From: SZUA-229 sp036567985
GTDB taxonomy: Bacteria; Pseudomonadota; Gammaproteobacteria; SZUA-229
Direction of reading: 5' to 3'
Assembly (NCBI GenBank): GCA_036567985.1
Contig: DATCTK010000049.1
Coordinates: forward strand, 1 to 64,000
DNA length: 64,000 nucleotides
The position numbers and the translations under genes were made by a program. The notes under the pieces were generated by a model. The model was not told the origin of the DNA. It saw only the letters and a program-made list of their open reading frames with translations, and searched no databases. Within the stretch, counting starts at the first letter, position 1. Each line of letters opens with the position of its first letter. Shown in pieces: positions 18,006 through 27,264 of the stretch.

Positions 18006-19238
18006 ATGATGCAAACCTATCTAGTCGGCGGCGCAGTCCGCGATCAGCTCCTTGACTACCCGGTAAAAGAAAAAGACTGGGTGGTGGTGGGTGCAACCGT
18101 GGATGAAATGCTCGCCGCCGGCTACCAGCAGGTGGGCAGTGACTTCCCGGTCTTTCTGCACCCGAAAACAAAAGATGAACACGCACTGGCGCGCACCGAG
18201 CGCAAGACCGCACCCGGCTACCGGGGCTTTGAAGTCCATGCCTCCCCCGACGTCACCCTGGAAGAGGACCTGCGCCGCCGCGATCTCACCATCAATGCCA
18301 TGGCCCAGGATACCGACGGCCAGCTAATCGACCCCTATCACGGCCAGGCGGATTTAGAGCAAAAACTGCTGCGTCATGTCTCCCCCGCCTTTGCCGAAGA
18401 CCCGGTGCGCATTTTACGCGTCGCCCGTTTCGCCGCACGCTACGCCCACCTGGGTTTCAGCGTGGCCGAAGAAACCACCGAGCTGATGAGCCAGATGGTG
18501 CAGCATGGCGATGTGGACGCACTGGTGGCAGAGCGTGTCTGGCAGGAATTCTACAAGGCGCTGGGTGAACGCAACCCGGACGTGTTTATCGAAGTGTTAC
18601 GCAGCTGTGGCGCACTGAAAATTATTCTGCCGGAAATTGATGCACTGTTCGGTGTACCGCAACCGATTGAGCACCACCCGGAAATCGACACCGGCATACA
18701 CACCATGATGGTATTGCAACAGGCCGGTCTGCTCAGCGATGATGAAGACACCCGCTTTGCCGCACTCTGCCATGACCTGGGCAAGGCGCTGACCCCACAG
18801 GAAAACTGGCCCAGCCATTACGGCCATGAAGCCAATGGCATCAAACCGATCCAGCAGCTGTGCAAGCGCCTGCGCATCCCCAATGCCTTCCGCGAACTGG
18901 CCAGTGTCACCGCCAAATACCACCTGCATGTACACCGCGCCTTTGAAATTAAAACCGGCACCCTGCTGCGCACCCTGGAACAGGTCGATGCACTGCGCAA
19001 GCCGGAACGCTTTGAAAAGTTCCTGCTCGCCTGCACCGCAGACAGCCGTGGCCGCACCGGATATGAACACAAACCTTACCCGCAGGCAGATTATTATCGG
19101 CAGGCATTAAAGATTATTAACGAAGTGGATATACAGGCACTGAAGGATGCCGGGCTGGAAGGCAAGGCGATGGCCGAGGCGATTCACCGTGCACGGGAAT
19201 CGGCGCTTAATAACAAGCTAATAAAATCAGACGGCTGA
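18006..19238 (+). CDS. cca: CCA-adding tRNA nucleotidyltransferase with HD domain
   Basis: A 410-residue enzyme that builds or repairs the 3' CCA end of tRNA without a template. The N-terminal nucleotidyltransferase domain has YLVGGAVRDQLLDYPVKEKD with catalytic acids in KDWVVVG, and RRRDLTINAMA at about 90-100. The C-terminal HD phosphohydrolase domain includes HTMMVLQQA and LCHDLGKAL near residue 256; in E. coli this part has phosphatase and 2',3'-cyclic phosphodiesterase activity. Full length for the gammaproteobacterial type. Two adjacent ATG codons (18006 and 18009) are possible starts; the second fits relatives slightly better. Confidence 0.94.
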   Translation: MMQTYLVGGAVRDQLLDYPVKEKDWVVVGATVDEMLAAGYQQVGSDFPVFLHPKTKDEHALARTERKTAPGYRGFEVHASPDVTLEEDLRRRDLTINAMAQDTDGQLIDPYHGQADLEQKLLRHVSPAFAEDPVRILRVARFAARYAHLGFSVAEETTELMSQMVQHGDVDALVAERVWQEFYKALGERNPDVFIEVLRSCGALKIILPEIDALFGVPQPIEHHPEIDTGIHTMMVLQQAGLLSDDEDTRFAALCHDLGKALTPQENWPSHYGHEANGIKPIQQLCKRLRIPNAFRELASVTAKYHLHVHRAFEIKTGTLLRTLEQVDALRKPERFEKFLLACTADSRGRTGYEHKPYPQADYYRQALKIINEVDIQALKDAGLEGKAMAEAIHRARESALNNKLIKSDG

Positions 19239-19517
19239 CACATCTTCTGCAACTCCTGCTGTCATTAACCGCCCCTCAATAGCAATTCTGACCACTGACT
19301 CTCACCCTGCAATATCTTTCAAGACGGCAACAGTAAATAGCGTACCGCGCAGGTCGTGCGGCAATAATTTTCACCTGAAATTCACTTTAAATGAACTTTG
19401 AAAATAAACACTCATCAAATCCTACTCAGGTAAGCCAAAGGAATTCAGCAGTAGCCTGAGCATAATCACCCGTATGGGGTATGTAACACTGCTGATGATG
19501 ACAATGCAGCAAATGAC

Positions 19518-20570
19518 ATGATAAATATCCTTGTTGACTGGAAGAATAAAAATAATTTTTTTCTGCAGGAAGAACTCAATAAAAACGGCTTCAGATCAGT
19601 CGTATTTGATATCCCGGATTTTGAAATCAGGGACAGAACCATCAAACACAGAATTATTATTCTGTATTTAAAGTACCTGAAACTGGCCTACAGAGCACTG
19701 ATTAACTCCAGTGAGGACGACATAGTTGTTTGCTGGAACTTCAATACCGCCATCGCATTCGGCTATCTCTGCAGGCTAACTGGAAAGAAAAGAAAGATAG
19801 TCGCCCTCAATATCATTGCTCACAAAAAGAATGTCATTCTCGAAACCATCCGTCGCTGTATCTGCTCTCCTATAATGAAAATGAAACACTGTTACATTAC
19901 TGTTAATTCAAAACAGTATGTGGAGGATTATGCGCGACGATTCAGGGTTTCCATAAAGAAGTTCTTTGTTTTACATGACCCAGTTCAGACACACCGTAAA
20001 ATACCCTATCAGTTTAGAGACAGCTATGTATTCTGTGGAGGGGAAGCGCAACGCGACTGGGCCAGCCTGTTTGCTGCAGCAGAACAGCTGCCACAGATAA
20101 AATTCGTATGTATTGCCCGAAAAAAATACTTCGACCCCCTGCTAACCCCGCCCGCCAATGTCGAGCTTCATTTTGATACAGATTACGAAACATTTTTCAG
20201 ATACCTGAGAAACGCAAGCATCGTAGCCATCCCGCTCAAGTCAAAACTGGCATCAGGGCTTATTATTTTACTGGAAGCCGCATTAATGAGTAAGCCGATC
20301 ATTGTAACACGAACGCCATCCACCTCGAACTACATCATCAATGACGATCAAGGCATCCTCATCGACAGAAAGAATCCGGCTCAACTACGTGATGCAATAA
20401 ACCGGCTTTATCCTGACAGGCAATTGCAGAAAAAACTGGCCGATAATCTACTGACATTTTTAATGGAGCACCATTCCCACTCGAAATACACATCCAGACT
20501 GATAGAAATCATCGAGACCATTAACGCACAGAACCCGACCCCCAGCCTCGATTTGTCAGGCAACACCTGA
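19518..20570 (+). CDS. Glycosyltransferase, GT4-like
   Basis: A 350-residue GT-B-type glycosyltransferase. The C-terminal half has IPLKSKLASGLIILLEAALMSKPIIVTRT (split motif: SGL..LLEAA..KPII), which is the family-4 nucleotide-sugar site with the conserved Glu, then GILIDRKNPAQLRDAI. The N-terminal acceptor domain is less conserved and basic, with hydrophobic patches suited to membrane association. The gene is more AT-rich than its neighbours and stands alone, without sugar-nucleotide or polymerase genes, so it may be acquired. The product (lipid, exopolysaccharide or protein glycan) cannot be told. Confidence 0.75.
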   Translation: MINILVDWKNKNNFFLQEELNKNGFRSVVFDIPDFEIRDRTIKHRIIILYLKYLKLAYRALINSSEDDIVVCWNFNTAIAFGYLCRLTGKKRKIVALNIIAHKKNVILETIRRCICSPIMKMKHCYITVNSKQYVEDYARRFRVSIKKFFVLHDPVQTHRKIPYQFRDSYVFCGGEAQRDWASLFAAAEQLPQIKFVCIARKKYFDPLLTPPANVELHFDTDYETFFRYLRNASIVAIPLKSKLASGLIILLEAALMSKPIIVTRTPSTSNYIINDDQGILIDRKNPAQLRDAINRLYPDRQLQKKLADNLLTFLMEHHSHSKYTSRLIEIIETINAQNPTPSLDLSGNT

Positions 20571-20589
20571 ACTGCTGGCAGAAACTACC

Positions 20590-20988
20590 TTAGATGACAT
20601 TAAGACAACGACGCTCAACCCATACCAGCACAGAGGAAAGCGACGTATAACTCAATGCCCAGGCAATTAACACCCCCAGCGAATTGGCCAGCATATCCGC
20701 CACCTCGAAGTAGCGTACACCACCCAGGTCCTGCAGAAATTCCAGCACAATACCCATGGTGATAAAAGTAATCGCCAGTAAGGTGCCAGCGCGCCGGCTA
20801 CGGTAGATCTGCATAAACCAGCCCATTAAGCCGAAGTAACCCAGCACATGCATCAATTTATCCGACACCTTAATTTCCAGCACTGCGTCTGCAGTGGATA
20901 AGGAGGAATAGATGACAAACGTCACCATCAGATAGCCAATTAATAGCCAGTAGATTTTATATTTCAGGGGTGTATTTATGGATAACAA
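20590..20988 (-). CDS. VanZ-like membrane protein
   Basis: A 132-residue membrane protein with four hydrophobic helices. It shows the VanZ-family layout: SDKLMHVLGYFGLMGWFMQ in the second helix, then GIVLEFLQDLGGVRYFEVADMLANSLGVLIAW (Glu, Gln, R-F-E-x-x-D-x-x-x-N), which is the conserved core. VanZ proteins lower teicoplanin susceptibility in some Gram-positives, but in proteobacteria the role is unknown and probably concerns envelope polymers. It converges on the glycosyltransferase with a 19-base gap. The start is the ATG at 20988. Confidence 0.8.
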   Translation of the reverse strand: MLSINTPLKYKIYWLLIGYLMVTFVIYSSLSTADAVLEIKVSDKLMHVLGYFGLMGWFMQIYRSRRAGTLLAITFITMGIVLEFLQDLGGVRYFEVADMLANSLGVLIAWALSYTSLSSVLVWVERRCLNVI

Positions 20989-21174
20989 TATGAGCTTCCC
21001 GCCTGCGAATCTGTCGGCTTCAAAAACTAGCTTAAAAGCCGGAAATTAGCCGACACAATTAGGTGTTGGTATTTGTTATTATTGGTAAAAATGAATGTCC
21101 AATTGTATATCAGACGCTAAACTGTGACACAGACGCTGAAGCTTTAACTGGATAAATCAGCAAAGTTTTTATGT

Positions 21175-21954
21175 TCAGACGTCTATTGTACCTTGCATGT
21201 ATTTAACGGCCCGGCCTGCAATCATAACTCGATCATCTTTCAGTTCACAGCTTAGTTTTCCGCCTCTGGACGAAATCTGCTTTGCCGTGAAGCTGTTTTT
21301 TCCCATGCGCTCGGACCAGTAGGGGGTAAGTTGCGTATAGGCTGAACCGGTTACCGGGTCTTCAGGAATTCCGTACTTTGGTGCAAAGAACCTGGCAACA
21401 AAATCCTGTTCTAGCGAGGGCGCCGTAATGATAACCCCACGGTGCTCAAGTTTTACAAGGTAGTCGTAGTTCGGACGTATGTTCGCCACTTGTTCCTCAT
21501 CGGCAAACACTGCCAGCAGATCTTCACTTTTATAACACGCCAGCGGCGTCTGCCCCAGCCCTTTTACCAGGTCATCTGGTGTTTCACATTTCACCGGTGC
21601 CTGCGACGGAAAATCCAGCACAAACCGGCCATCTTGTCTGGTTACCGACAATGGCCCTGACAGGGAATCGAAATACACAGTATCCCGCTCGTAGCCCAGC
21701 AACTCAAACAGGACAAACGCTGAGGCAAGTGTGGCATGACCACACAGCTTAACTTCACTGGTTGGCGTGAACCAGCGAATATAAAAGCCGCTATTGTGTT
21801 GCACGAAAAATGCGGTTTCCGACAGGTTATTCTCTGCCGCTATGGCCTGCATAGTCTCATGCGGCAACCAGTCGTCAAGTGGCACAATCGCGGCGGGGTT
21901 GCCTTCGAATGGTTTTTCCGCAAATGCATCAATCTGGTAAATTTGCAGTGTCAT
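21175..21954 (-). CDS. PhzF-family isomerase-like protein
   Basis: A 259-residue protein of the PhzF/diaminopimelate-epimerase fold. IDAFAEKPFEGNPAAIVPL at the start includes the conserved GNPAA and a nearby Glu (ENNLSETAFF, about 40-50), which is the catalytic Glu in PhzF. CGHATLASAFVLFE is the second motif, and GIPEDPVTGSAYTQLTPYW the third. Most PhzF relatives are not in phenazine pathways and their substrates are unknown; no other phz gene is present. I start at ATG 21954; a TTG at 21969 is in frame. It runs in the same direction as the AhpD-like gene just upstream (gap under 50 bases). Confidence 0.88.
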   Translation of the reverse strand: MTLQIYQIDAFAEKPFEGNPAAIVPLDDWLPHETMQAIAAENNLSETAFFVQHNSGFYIRWFTPTSEVKLCGHATLASAFVLFELLGYERDTVYFDSLSGPLSVTRQDGRFVLDFPSQAPVKCETPDDLVKGLGQTPLACYKSEDLLAVFADEEQVANIRPNYDYLVKLEHRGVIITAPSLEQDFVARFFAPKYGIPEDPVTGSAYTQLTPYWSERMGKNSFTAKQISSRGGKLSCELKDDRVMIAGRAVKYMQGTIDV

Positions 21955-22001
21955 TATTATACCCTTCAAAATCGATTTACAGCCTGCCTGAATAAAACTT
22001 G

Positions 22002-22607
22002 CTACAGATCCACAATGCCCCGCGTTTTCAGATTATTGATAATGGTTGTATCACTTCTGTTTTTAGAGGTTGCCGCTTTCATAAAAATCACCACGCCATC
22101 GATGTCACGGATTACGCCCTTTAGCCTGTCATTATCGTCTATTACTTCACTGATACATGAAAACGCCTCGTTCATCAGGTTTTTATCATTGCGCGCAATG
22201 CCGACGGCATAGGCCAGGTAGCTTGCGAGACATGGATGACGTGCATTGATGTGTTTTGAGAAATCAGCCCAGGTCTTAAGCCAGCGCTTCCATTCAATTT
22301 CTGACAACTTTCTTCCATCAAGATGCAGAAACAGTGTGGCGCTGATCATTTCATCCTGCCAGTTCCAGTCCGGAGCATTTTCCTTGCGACGCTCCCGCCT
22401 GACTGCACGGCCGTGAAATTCCAGGCAATGGTCACACTGGTAATAACAGGCCAGCACATAGGCGATATATTCCCGCTCCAGCAGGGTCAGTTCAAAGGGT
22501 GGCGATTCACCGGGCACACCTTCAAACACGAGCTGGTGCAGTTCATTTAGCACATCATTAAATGCGAAACCGAGCAGTGGTACAGGTTTATCTGGCATAG
22601 TCGTCAA
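22002..22607 (-). CDS. Carboxymuconolactone decarboxylase/AhpD-like protein
   Basis: A 201-residue alpha-helical protein of the AhpD/CMD superfamily. YYQCDHCLEFHGRAVRRE carries the CxxC plus following His found in AhpD-type redox proteins, preceded by the LLEREYIAYVLA helix. Such proteins reduce peroxiredoxin adducts or have uncharacterised disulfide activity. The C-terminal half is an extra helical region I do not recognise. The TTG at 22607 has AAGGA just upstream; the ATG at 22598 is a little far from that site, so TTG is plausible. It probably forms an operon with the PhzF gene. Confidence 0.72.
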   Translation of the reverse strand: MTTMPDKPVPLLGFAFNDVLNELHQLVFEGVPGESPPFELTLLEREYIAYVLACYYQCDHCLEFHGRAVRRERRKENAPDWNWQDEMISATLFLHLDGRKLSEIEWKRWLKTWADFSKHINARHPCLASYLAYAVGIARNDKNLMNEAFSCISEVIDDNDRLKGVIRDIDGVVIFMKAATSKNRSDTTIINNLKTRGIVDL

Positions 22608-22748
22608 TCCATCCTTTTATATTATTAAGCTGTGTAACATAGACCTTCTATATTAAAGATATTCGTGACAAACAGGATTCATTATCACAATCAGTTCTCA
22701 CTGAGCATCTTAACAACTTTTGCTGATGACGCTTTGCCACCTCTCCAC

Positions 22749-23768
22749 TCAGCCGCTCAGCACAACGACACCAATAGCAATCGCATATATGCCCAGAATC
22801 AACGTGCTCTCGAATCCAATGCGACCAATGCCATAGGTCTCGCGGCGCACCATGCCCAGCAACAGAATGGCGGTCATCAGAATACTCACCAGACCCCAGA
22901 TCATCTGAACCGGCGCCATGTCATGGTAAATAGAACCCTGCGGATAACCCATGTCAGCGGCGGCCACGACCAGCATATTAAAACAGTTGGTGCCAAAGAT
23001 ATTGCTCACCGCCAGGGTTAGCGCGCCATAGCGTATCGCGGCGATCGTAGTTACCAGCTCGGGCGTGGAGGTGGCCAGGGCAGTCAACAGGCCACCCACC
23101 AGTGTATCGGAAAGCCCTCCCTGATCAGCGATAACCTTGGCAGCTTCCATCAGAACCCAGCCAGCAATAGCCGTCACCATAGCCAGCGCAATAAAGCTGA
23201 TCCAGGCAGCGGCCAGACTGCCATGATATAGCGGTGCTGGTTTATCCGGCACAGTCTGCCGTGTCAGGCGGGGAAACCACATGGGTTTTGCCTCGGTACG
23301 CAGAACCAGGTGCAGGCCGAACAGATAGGCAATAACGATCAGCGGCGTAGCCGGATGCACACCCCAGCCTGCAACTGTCGGCGAAACGATAGCGAGCAAC
23401 GGCAGCGTCAGCAATACAATCAGCAAACCCGCCAGCATCAGGTTAACCGTAGAAGCGGCTGCATGTTCCAGATTGGCCTTGCGATAAACGATGTCCGCGA
23501 CACCCAGAAACACCAGGTTCACCGCCATGCTGCCCATCACATTACTCATCGCCAGATCCGGCCGTGAATCTATCGCCGCGCTCAGGGTTGCGGCAAAATC
23601 TGGCAGCGAGGTAACACCCGCCAGCAGCAACACCCCGAACAGTGCCTCACCCATGCCGGTGCGATCAGCCAGCTGATCCGCCAGCCCGGCCAGCCGACTG
23701 CCGGCAATGACGATAACCAGGGCGGCAATGCCAAAGGCGATTATGCTGGGTATCAGGGATGAAAACAC
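22749..23768 (-). CDS. CaCA-family sodium/calcium-type antiporter
   Basis: A 339-residue inner-membrane protein with about ten helices in two inverted repeats. Alpha-repeat motifs are GVTSLPDFAATLSAA with SNVMGSMAVNL in the first half and ALATSTPELVTTIAAI with SNIFGTNCFNM in the second. These carry the acidic residues that bind the cation in CaCA exchangers; the first repeat has Asp where most have Glu. It likely exports Ca2+ or a related ion in exchange for Na+ or H+. I start at GTG 23768, with GAGG six bases upstream; an open frame runs on to 23843. Confidence 0.82.
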   Translation of the reverse strand: MFSSLIPSIIAFGIAALVIVIAGSRLAGLADQLADRTGMGEALFGVLLLAGVTSLPDFAATLSAAIDSRPDLAMSNVMGSMAVNLVFLGVADIVYRKANLEHAAASTVNLMLAGLLIVLLTLPLLAIVSPTVAGWGVHPATPLIVIAYLFGLHLVLRTEAKPMWFPRLTRQTVPDKPAPLYHGSLAAAWISFIALAMVTAIAGWVLMEAAKVIADQGGLSDTLVGGLLTALATSTPELVTTIAAIRYGALTLAVSNIFGTNCFNMLVVAAADMGYPQGSIYHDMAPVQMIWGLVSILMTAILLLGMVRRETYGIGRIGFESTLILGIYAIAIGVVVLSG

Positions 23769-23889
23769 GGGCGGCCTCACTGCTGTGATGATACAGACCT
23801 GTATAACACTAAACCCGCCACAGCAAAAGCCAGCCCCGATCACAGCCGCGCTGAATCTCCGTTACCAGGAGAAAAAACACTCGAGATAA

Positions 23890-24747
23890 TCAGTCGATAT
23901 AAACGGTATCGCCCACAGTTAAGGTACCGGGTTTACTGATACTGCCGTAAATACCCAGGTTCTGATCCGCTTCAGCAATAATGCTGCGCAGCATCGACTT
24001 GTCAAAAGCAAGGCCCTGCTGTTTTCGTGTCACTGCACCGCAGCGAGGCGCTGTAGCCGTACAATCAATCTGTGATTCGGCAATGCGCATGCGTTTGCCA
24101 ATCCAGTCCTGTTCCACCAGCCCCTTATGGGTATCGGTTTCGATAACAATATTGGGGCGAAAGCGGCGCACATCCCAGTCCGCTTGCGGCAGCAGGCTTT
24201 TCATGTGGTTTAATGTAGCGGTGGTAATGATATGAAACGGCGTCACCAGAAAAAATGTGCCCGGCACAGTAACAAAATCCCTGGCCTGTTGCGGCAGCTG
24301 ACTGAAGTCGGGCAACGGCTCACCCGGCTCGCGGCTAAAGGTGGCTTTTAATTCTTCCAGCCATGTGCTGTCATCGAGTTTATGGCGACGGTAAAAGTCC
24401 AGTTCCGCATCTGGCCGTAGTGGCTCCAGTGTTGAAGCGTAACCAACCAGCTCGGAAAGATAGCGATGTATTTCCGGGTCATCACTTGCGCTGCTTATAT
24501 TATTCGGCAGGCTGATATCAACCTGTGGCGACGAAGAACCGTTGCGCGTCCTGGCTGTACAACTGAGTAACTCCGGGCGGAATTTACAACTCTGGATTTC
24601 CCTGCGTGCATTATCACGCAAAGCCCAGATCCTATCCCCCTCAAGCCCGGCTGGGCCAATCGCACATTGCTCGACCTGTTCACCGGCCATGCCTTTAACC
24701 GGGTAACGCCATATCTCTTTAACTCTACCTGCTTTCATGATTGCCAT
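23890..24747 (-). CDS. MOSC-domain molybdenum-cofactor sulfurase-like protein
   Basis: A 285-residue protein with an N-terminal beta-barrel (VKEIWRYPVKGMAGEQ, about 9-24) followed by a MOSC domain. FRPNIVIET and CTATAPRCGAVTRKQQGL are the diagnostic parts; the Cys in PRCGAVTR can bind Mo or carry sulfur. In relatives (YcbX/mARC-like) the domain holds Mo-cofactor and reduces N-hydroxylated compounds. No redox partner is adjacent. The start ATG at 24747 lacks a good ribosome site; a second ATG is three codons on. Substrate unknown. Confidence 0.83.
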   Translation of the reverse strand: MAIMKAGRVKEIWRYPVKGMAGEQVEQCAIGPAGLEGDRIWALRDNARREIQSCKFRPELLSCTARTRNGSSSPQVDISLPNNISSASDDPEIHRYLSELVGYASTLEPLRPDAELDFYRRHKLDDSTWLEELKATFSREPGEPLPDFSQLPQQARDFVTVPGTFFLVTPFHIITTATLNHMKSLLPQADWDVRRFRPNIVIETDTHKGLVEQDWIGKRMRIAESQIDCTATAPRCGAVTRKQQGLAFDKSMLRSIIAEADQNLGIYGSISKPGTLTVGDTVYID

Positions 24748-24985
24748 CGCGATTCTTAGTGCGCCAGTTAATGCATAGCTGATTTCCTGGCACAGTTATG
24801 GTGCGGAATAAAACGGCAATAGAAATAATGGTGCAAAAATAATCCGCTTCGCCGTTTATTCAGTTAAATAAAGGCGAGCTCGCACGAGACGTGCCAGATT
24901 GAAGCGTTAGAGAAAACACACAGGGCGGAATTGAATTAAAAGGAACAGACTAAACAGGACGCCAGCATTATGAATGCGGCAATTA

Positions 24986-25675
24986 TTATGCAACCACACC
25001 AAACAATCGGCCGACACCTGCTGTCAGTACCATGGCGAGCGCACCCCAGAAGGTTACCCTGGCCGCGCCGACCATAATGGATGCACCACCGGCACGGGCC
25101 GCGACAGCCCCGAGCAGCGCAAGGAAAACCAGCGAAAACATTGCCACCAGAAAAATCAGCCGGTTGCCGGGTGCAAGCCAGGCGACCATTAACGGAAGTG
25201 CCGCGCCAATGGTAAAGCTTGCGGCTGAAGAAACCGCAGCCAGAATCGGCTGGGCGTTGACCGTCTCCGAGATACCTATTTCATCCCTGGCATGGGCACC
25301 CAGTGCGTCTTGCGCCATTAACTGTTCGGCCACCTGCTGTGCCAGCGATGGTTCTACACCCCTTTCCTGGTAAATTGCAGCCAGCTCATATTTTTCACAC
25401 TCGTAATTTTCTTCCAGTGATTTCTGTTCAAGTGCAAGGTCTGCATTTTCAGTATCCGACTGGGAACTGACAGACACATACTCACCCGCCGCCATCGACA
25501 TGGCACCGGCGACCAGGCCCGCCACACCGGCCAGCAGAATGCCTTCATGTGCCGTGCTCGCCGCCGCCACACCAATGATCAAACTGGCGGTGGAAACAAT
25601 ACCGTCGTTTGCACCCAGCACCGCGGCACGCAACCAGCCTGTACGATGTGATTTGTGGTGTTCTGCGTACTCCAT
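24986..25675 (-). CDS. VIT1/CCC1-family metal transporter
   Basis: A 229-residue membrane protein. The N-terminus HHKSHRTGWLRAAVLGANDG leads to IVSTASLIIGVAAAS, the family-defining start; a cytosolic hairpin of charged residues (about 75-125, SLEENYECEKYELAAIYQ) carries Glu residues that bind transported metal, and three C-terminal helices complete the five-helix layout. Eukaryotic relatives move Fe2+ or Mn2+ into vacuoles; bacterial ones probably export or buffer such metals. The start ATG at 25675 is followed by His-rich residues. It is monocistronic as far as I can see. Confidence 0.88.
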   Translation of the reverse strand: MEYAEHHKSHRTGWLRAAVLGANDGIVSTASLIIGVAAASTAHEGILLAGVAGLVAGAMSMAAGEYVSVSSQSDTENADLALEQKSLEENYECEKYELAAIYQERGVEPSLAQQVAEQLMAQDALGAHARDEIGISETVNAQPILAAVSSAASFTIGAALPLMVAWLAPGNRLIFLVAMFSLVFLALLGAVAARAGGASIMVGAARVTFWGALAMVLTAGVGRLFGVVA

Positions 25676-25780
25676 AGGATTTCTCTCTGGTTGTATTTAC
25701 CGCTTATAGCCGTGTATCACACAATTGAAGACGTGTAATACAGTCGAACCGACATCACAGGCGTGCCACTGCCAGTTGTT

Positions 25781-26104
25781 TTAATGCTGTGCCGGCATTT
25801 CCATTAATTCCGACACTTCCAGTGAGCCGCCAATTTCAAGAAATGGACAGGCCTGGGCAATCTTCAGTGCGGCATCCATGGTGTCTGCCTTGATAATGGA
25901 AAAGCCCGACATGGCACTGGCGCCACCTTCCTTGACGTCTCCGGTTGTAGTGACGGTTGTGGTGTCCTTGAAAGGAATCATCGGTGCTACTACGGCATCG
26001 CCCAGTGAGGTGAGCCATTGTAGATATTTATCGAAATGCGCCTTGGCTGCGGCGGGGTCGGTTGGCTGTTCGCCACCCAGGTAGACCAGTGCATACTGCT
26101 TCAT
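25781..26104 (-). CDS. YciI/YCII-like small protein
   Basis: A 107-residue ferredoxin-like-fold protein of the YCII/DGPF family. MKQYALVYLGGEQP starts it, an HFDKYLQWLTSLGDAVV helix follows, and GFSIIKADTMDAALKIAQACPFLE is the conserved C-terminal strand-helix unit. The family includes enzymes and sigma-factor-associated proteins, mostly of unknown function. No sigma-factor gene is adjacent. The gap of 32 bases to the upstream gene at 26137-26463 and the shared direction suggest one transcript. Confidence 0.8.
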   Translation of the reverse strand: MKQYALVYLGGEQPTDPAAAKAHFDKYLQWLTSLGDAVVAPMIPFKDTTTVTTTGDVKEGGASAMSGFSIIKADTMDAALKIAQACPFLEIGGSLEVSELMEMPAQH

Positions 26105-26136
26105 GGGTACTCGCTTTTATCGTTATATATTTGTAA

Positions 26137-26463
26137 TTAATTCAGGCTGGCATCATTAATCAGGCTGTTGAGCGGCGTGGTTTTTTCCAGCTCCAGCACA
26201 ATGGCTTCATCCAGTGAGATTTCATCGGCTTCGATATAAGGCAATATCTGCGAAACCACCTGCATAATCATCTGCATGCCCTGCTGCTCGGCGGGGTCGG
26301 ACGAAGCCTGGTAATTTGCCTCCAGATCGCGCAGGTGCTGCTGCATCAGCTGCACACGGCTGGGCAGATCCAGTGCCTGGTACGCATCCTTATAGGTAAT
26401 ATGCAGCTCGCGGGAATCGTCAGATTCCATAATCTGTAAATCAAATGGGCCATCAATCAACAT
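26137..26463 (-). CDS. Small acidic protein of unknown function
   Basis: A 108-residue acidic protein that I do not recognise. It begins MLIDGPFDLQIMESDDSR, has a Gln/Leu-rich helix (RVQLMQQHLRDLEANYQAS, about 42-60), and ends in acidic ADEISLDEAIVLELEK. It seems cytoplasmic and helical. I start at ATG 26463 because GAGG lies eight bases upstream; the frame stays open to a TTG at 26505. It precedes the YciI gene on the same strand. Confidence 0.6.
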   Translation of the reverse strand: MLIDGPFDLQIMESDDSRELHITYKDAYQALDLPSRVQLMQQHLRDLEANYQASSDPAEQQGMQMIMQVVSQILPYIEADEISLDEAIVLELEKTTPLNSLINDASLN

Positions 26464-26671
26464 ATGCCGCCTCGGGGTGATGCCTGTTAGTGAATGAATG
26501 GACAATCATAAGGATTATTAATCTTAGTGACAACTGCTGCTCATTATGGCAACAGGCGACTGGCGCGCTCAGTCTTGATAGATGCCAGCCCAGTCGGCCA
26601 GCTGTTAATGGCACTATTACACAGCCACAGTGTCAAACAGAAATGTACTCTATGCAGTACAGGAGAAAGAC

Positions 26672-27145
26672 ATGACCGCAAACGCCTATGCAGCAACCCA
26701 TGACGCCCTGACCCATTTACCCAATGAGTACCTGTTGATGGATCGGCTAAACCAGGCGGTTGCCCTGGCCGAGCGCAGCACTAATCTGTTCGCCCTGCTG
26801 CTGGTGAAGCCTGATAACCTCAACAAGCTTCAGCAAGGCCACGGCCATGCCTTCTGTGAGCAATTGATCGTTGCAGTGGCAACACGTTTACAGCAAACCT
26901 TCCGCGAACCGGACACCATCACCCGCCGCAGAGACGACAGCTTTATTATATTGATCCCGCAGATCGCGGATAAACAGGCACTGGGTAGACTGATCCAGCG
27001 ACTGAAAAAAGCCCTGTCCGAGCCGTTGCATATTGACTCACACAGCACCCAGTTAAGCTTCAGCCTGGGTAAAGCCATATACCCTTATGATGGCACCAGT
27101 GCCGAGTTATTGATGGAGCTATTGTGGCGGAACTGCAAGCCGTAA
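26672..27145 (+). CDS. Stand-alone degenerate GGDEF-domain protein
   Basis: A 157-residue single GGDEF domain without a sensor part. DALTHLPNEYLLMDRLNQAV is the conserved start of such domains (normally D-x-L-T-x-L-x-N), but the active-site loop reads RRRDDSF where R-x-GGDEF is expected, so both glycines and the catalytic Glu are lost. Diguanylate cyclase activity is therefore unlikely; it could bind a nucleotide or act by protein contact. It also ends early, with LLMELLWRNCKP in place of the usual ADxALYxAK helix. The ATG 26672 is preceded by AGGAGAAA. Confidence 0.75.
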   Translation: MTANAYAATHDALTHLPNEYLLMDRLNQAVALAERSTNLFALLLVKPDNLNKLQQGHGHAFCEQLIVAVATRLQQTFREPDTITRRRDDSFIILIPQIADKQALGRLIQRLKKALSEPLHIDSHSTQLSFSLGKAIYPYDGTSAELLMELLWRNCKP

Positions 27146-27264
27146 CGACAGCCCCGCAAAAAACCAGCGTCAGCTGATAAGGCCAGGTATAGCATTTACG
27201 CTCGCCGACGGCTTTTTATTTTCCAGCCAGATGCTAACCGAGCCTTTCGCGATATGGCGGCGAA

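Noticed and set aside
20590..20988. Glycopeptide-resistance locus
   Set aside because: VanZ-like protein alone; no vanHAX genes, and VanZ homologs are common in proteobacteria.
21175..21954. Phenazine biosynthesis locus
   Set aside because: Only a PhzF-fold protein is present; no other phz genes.
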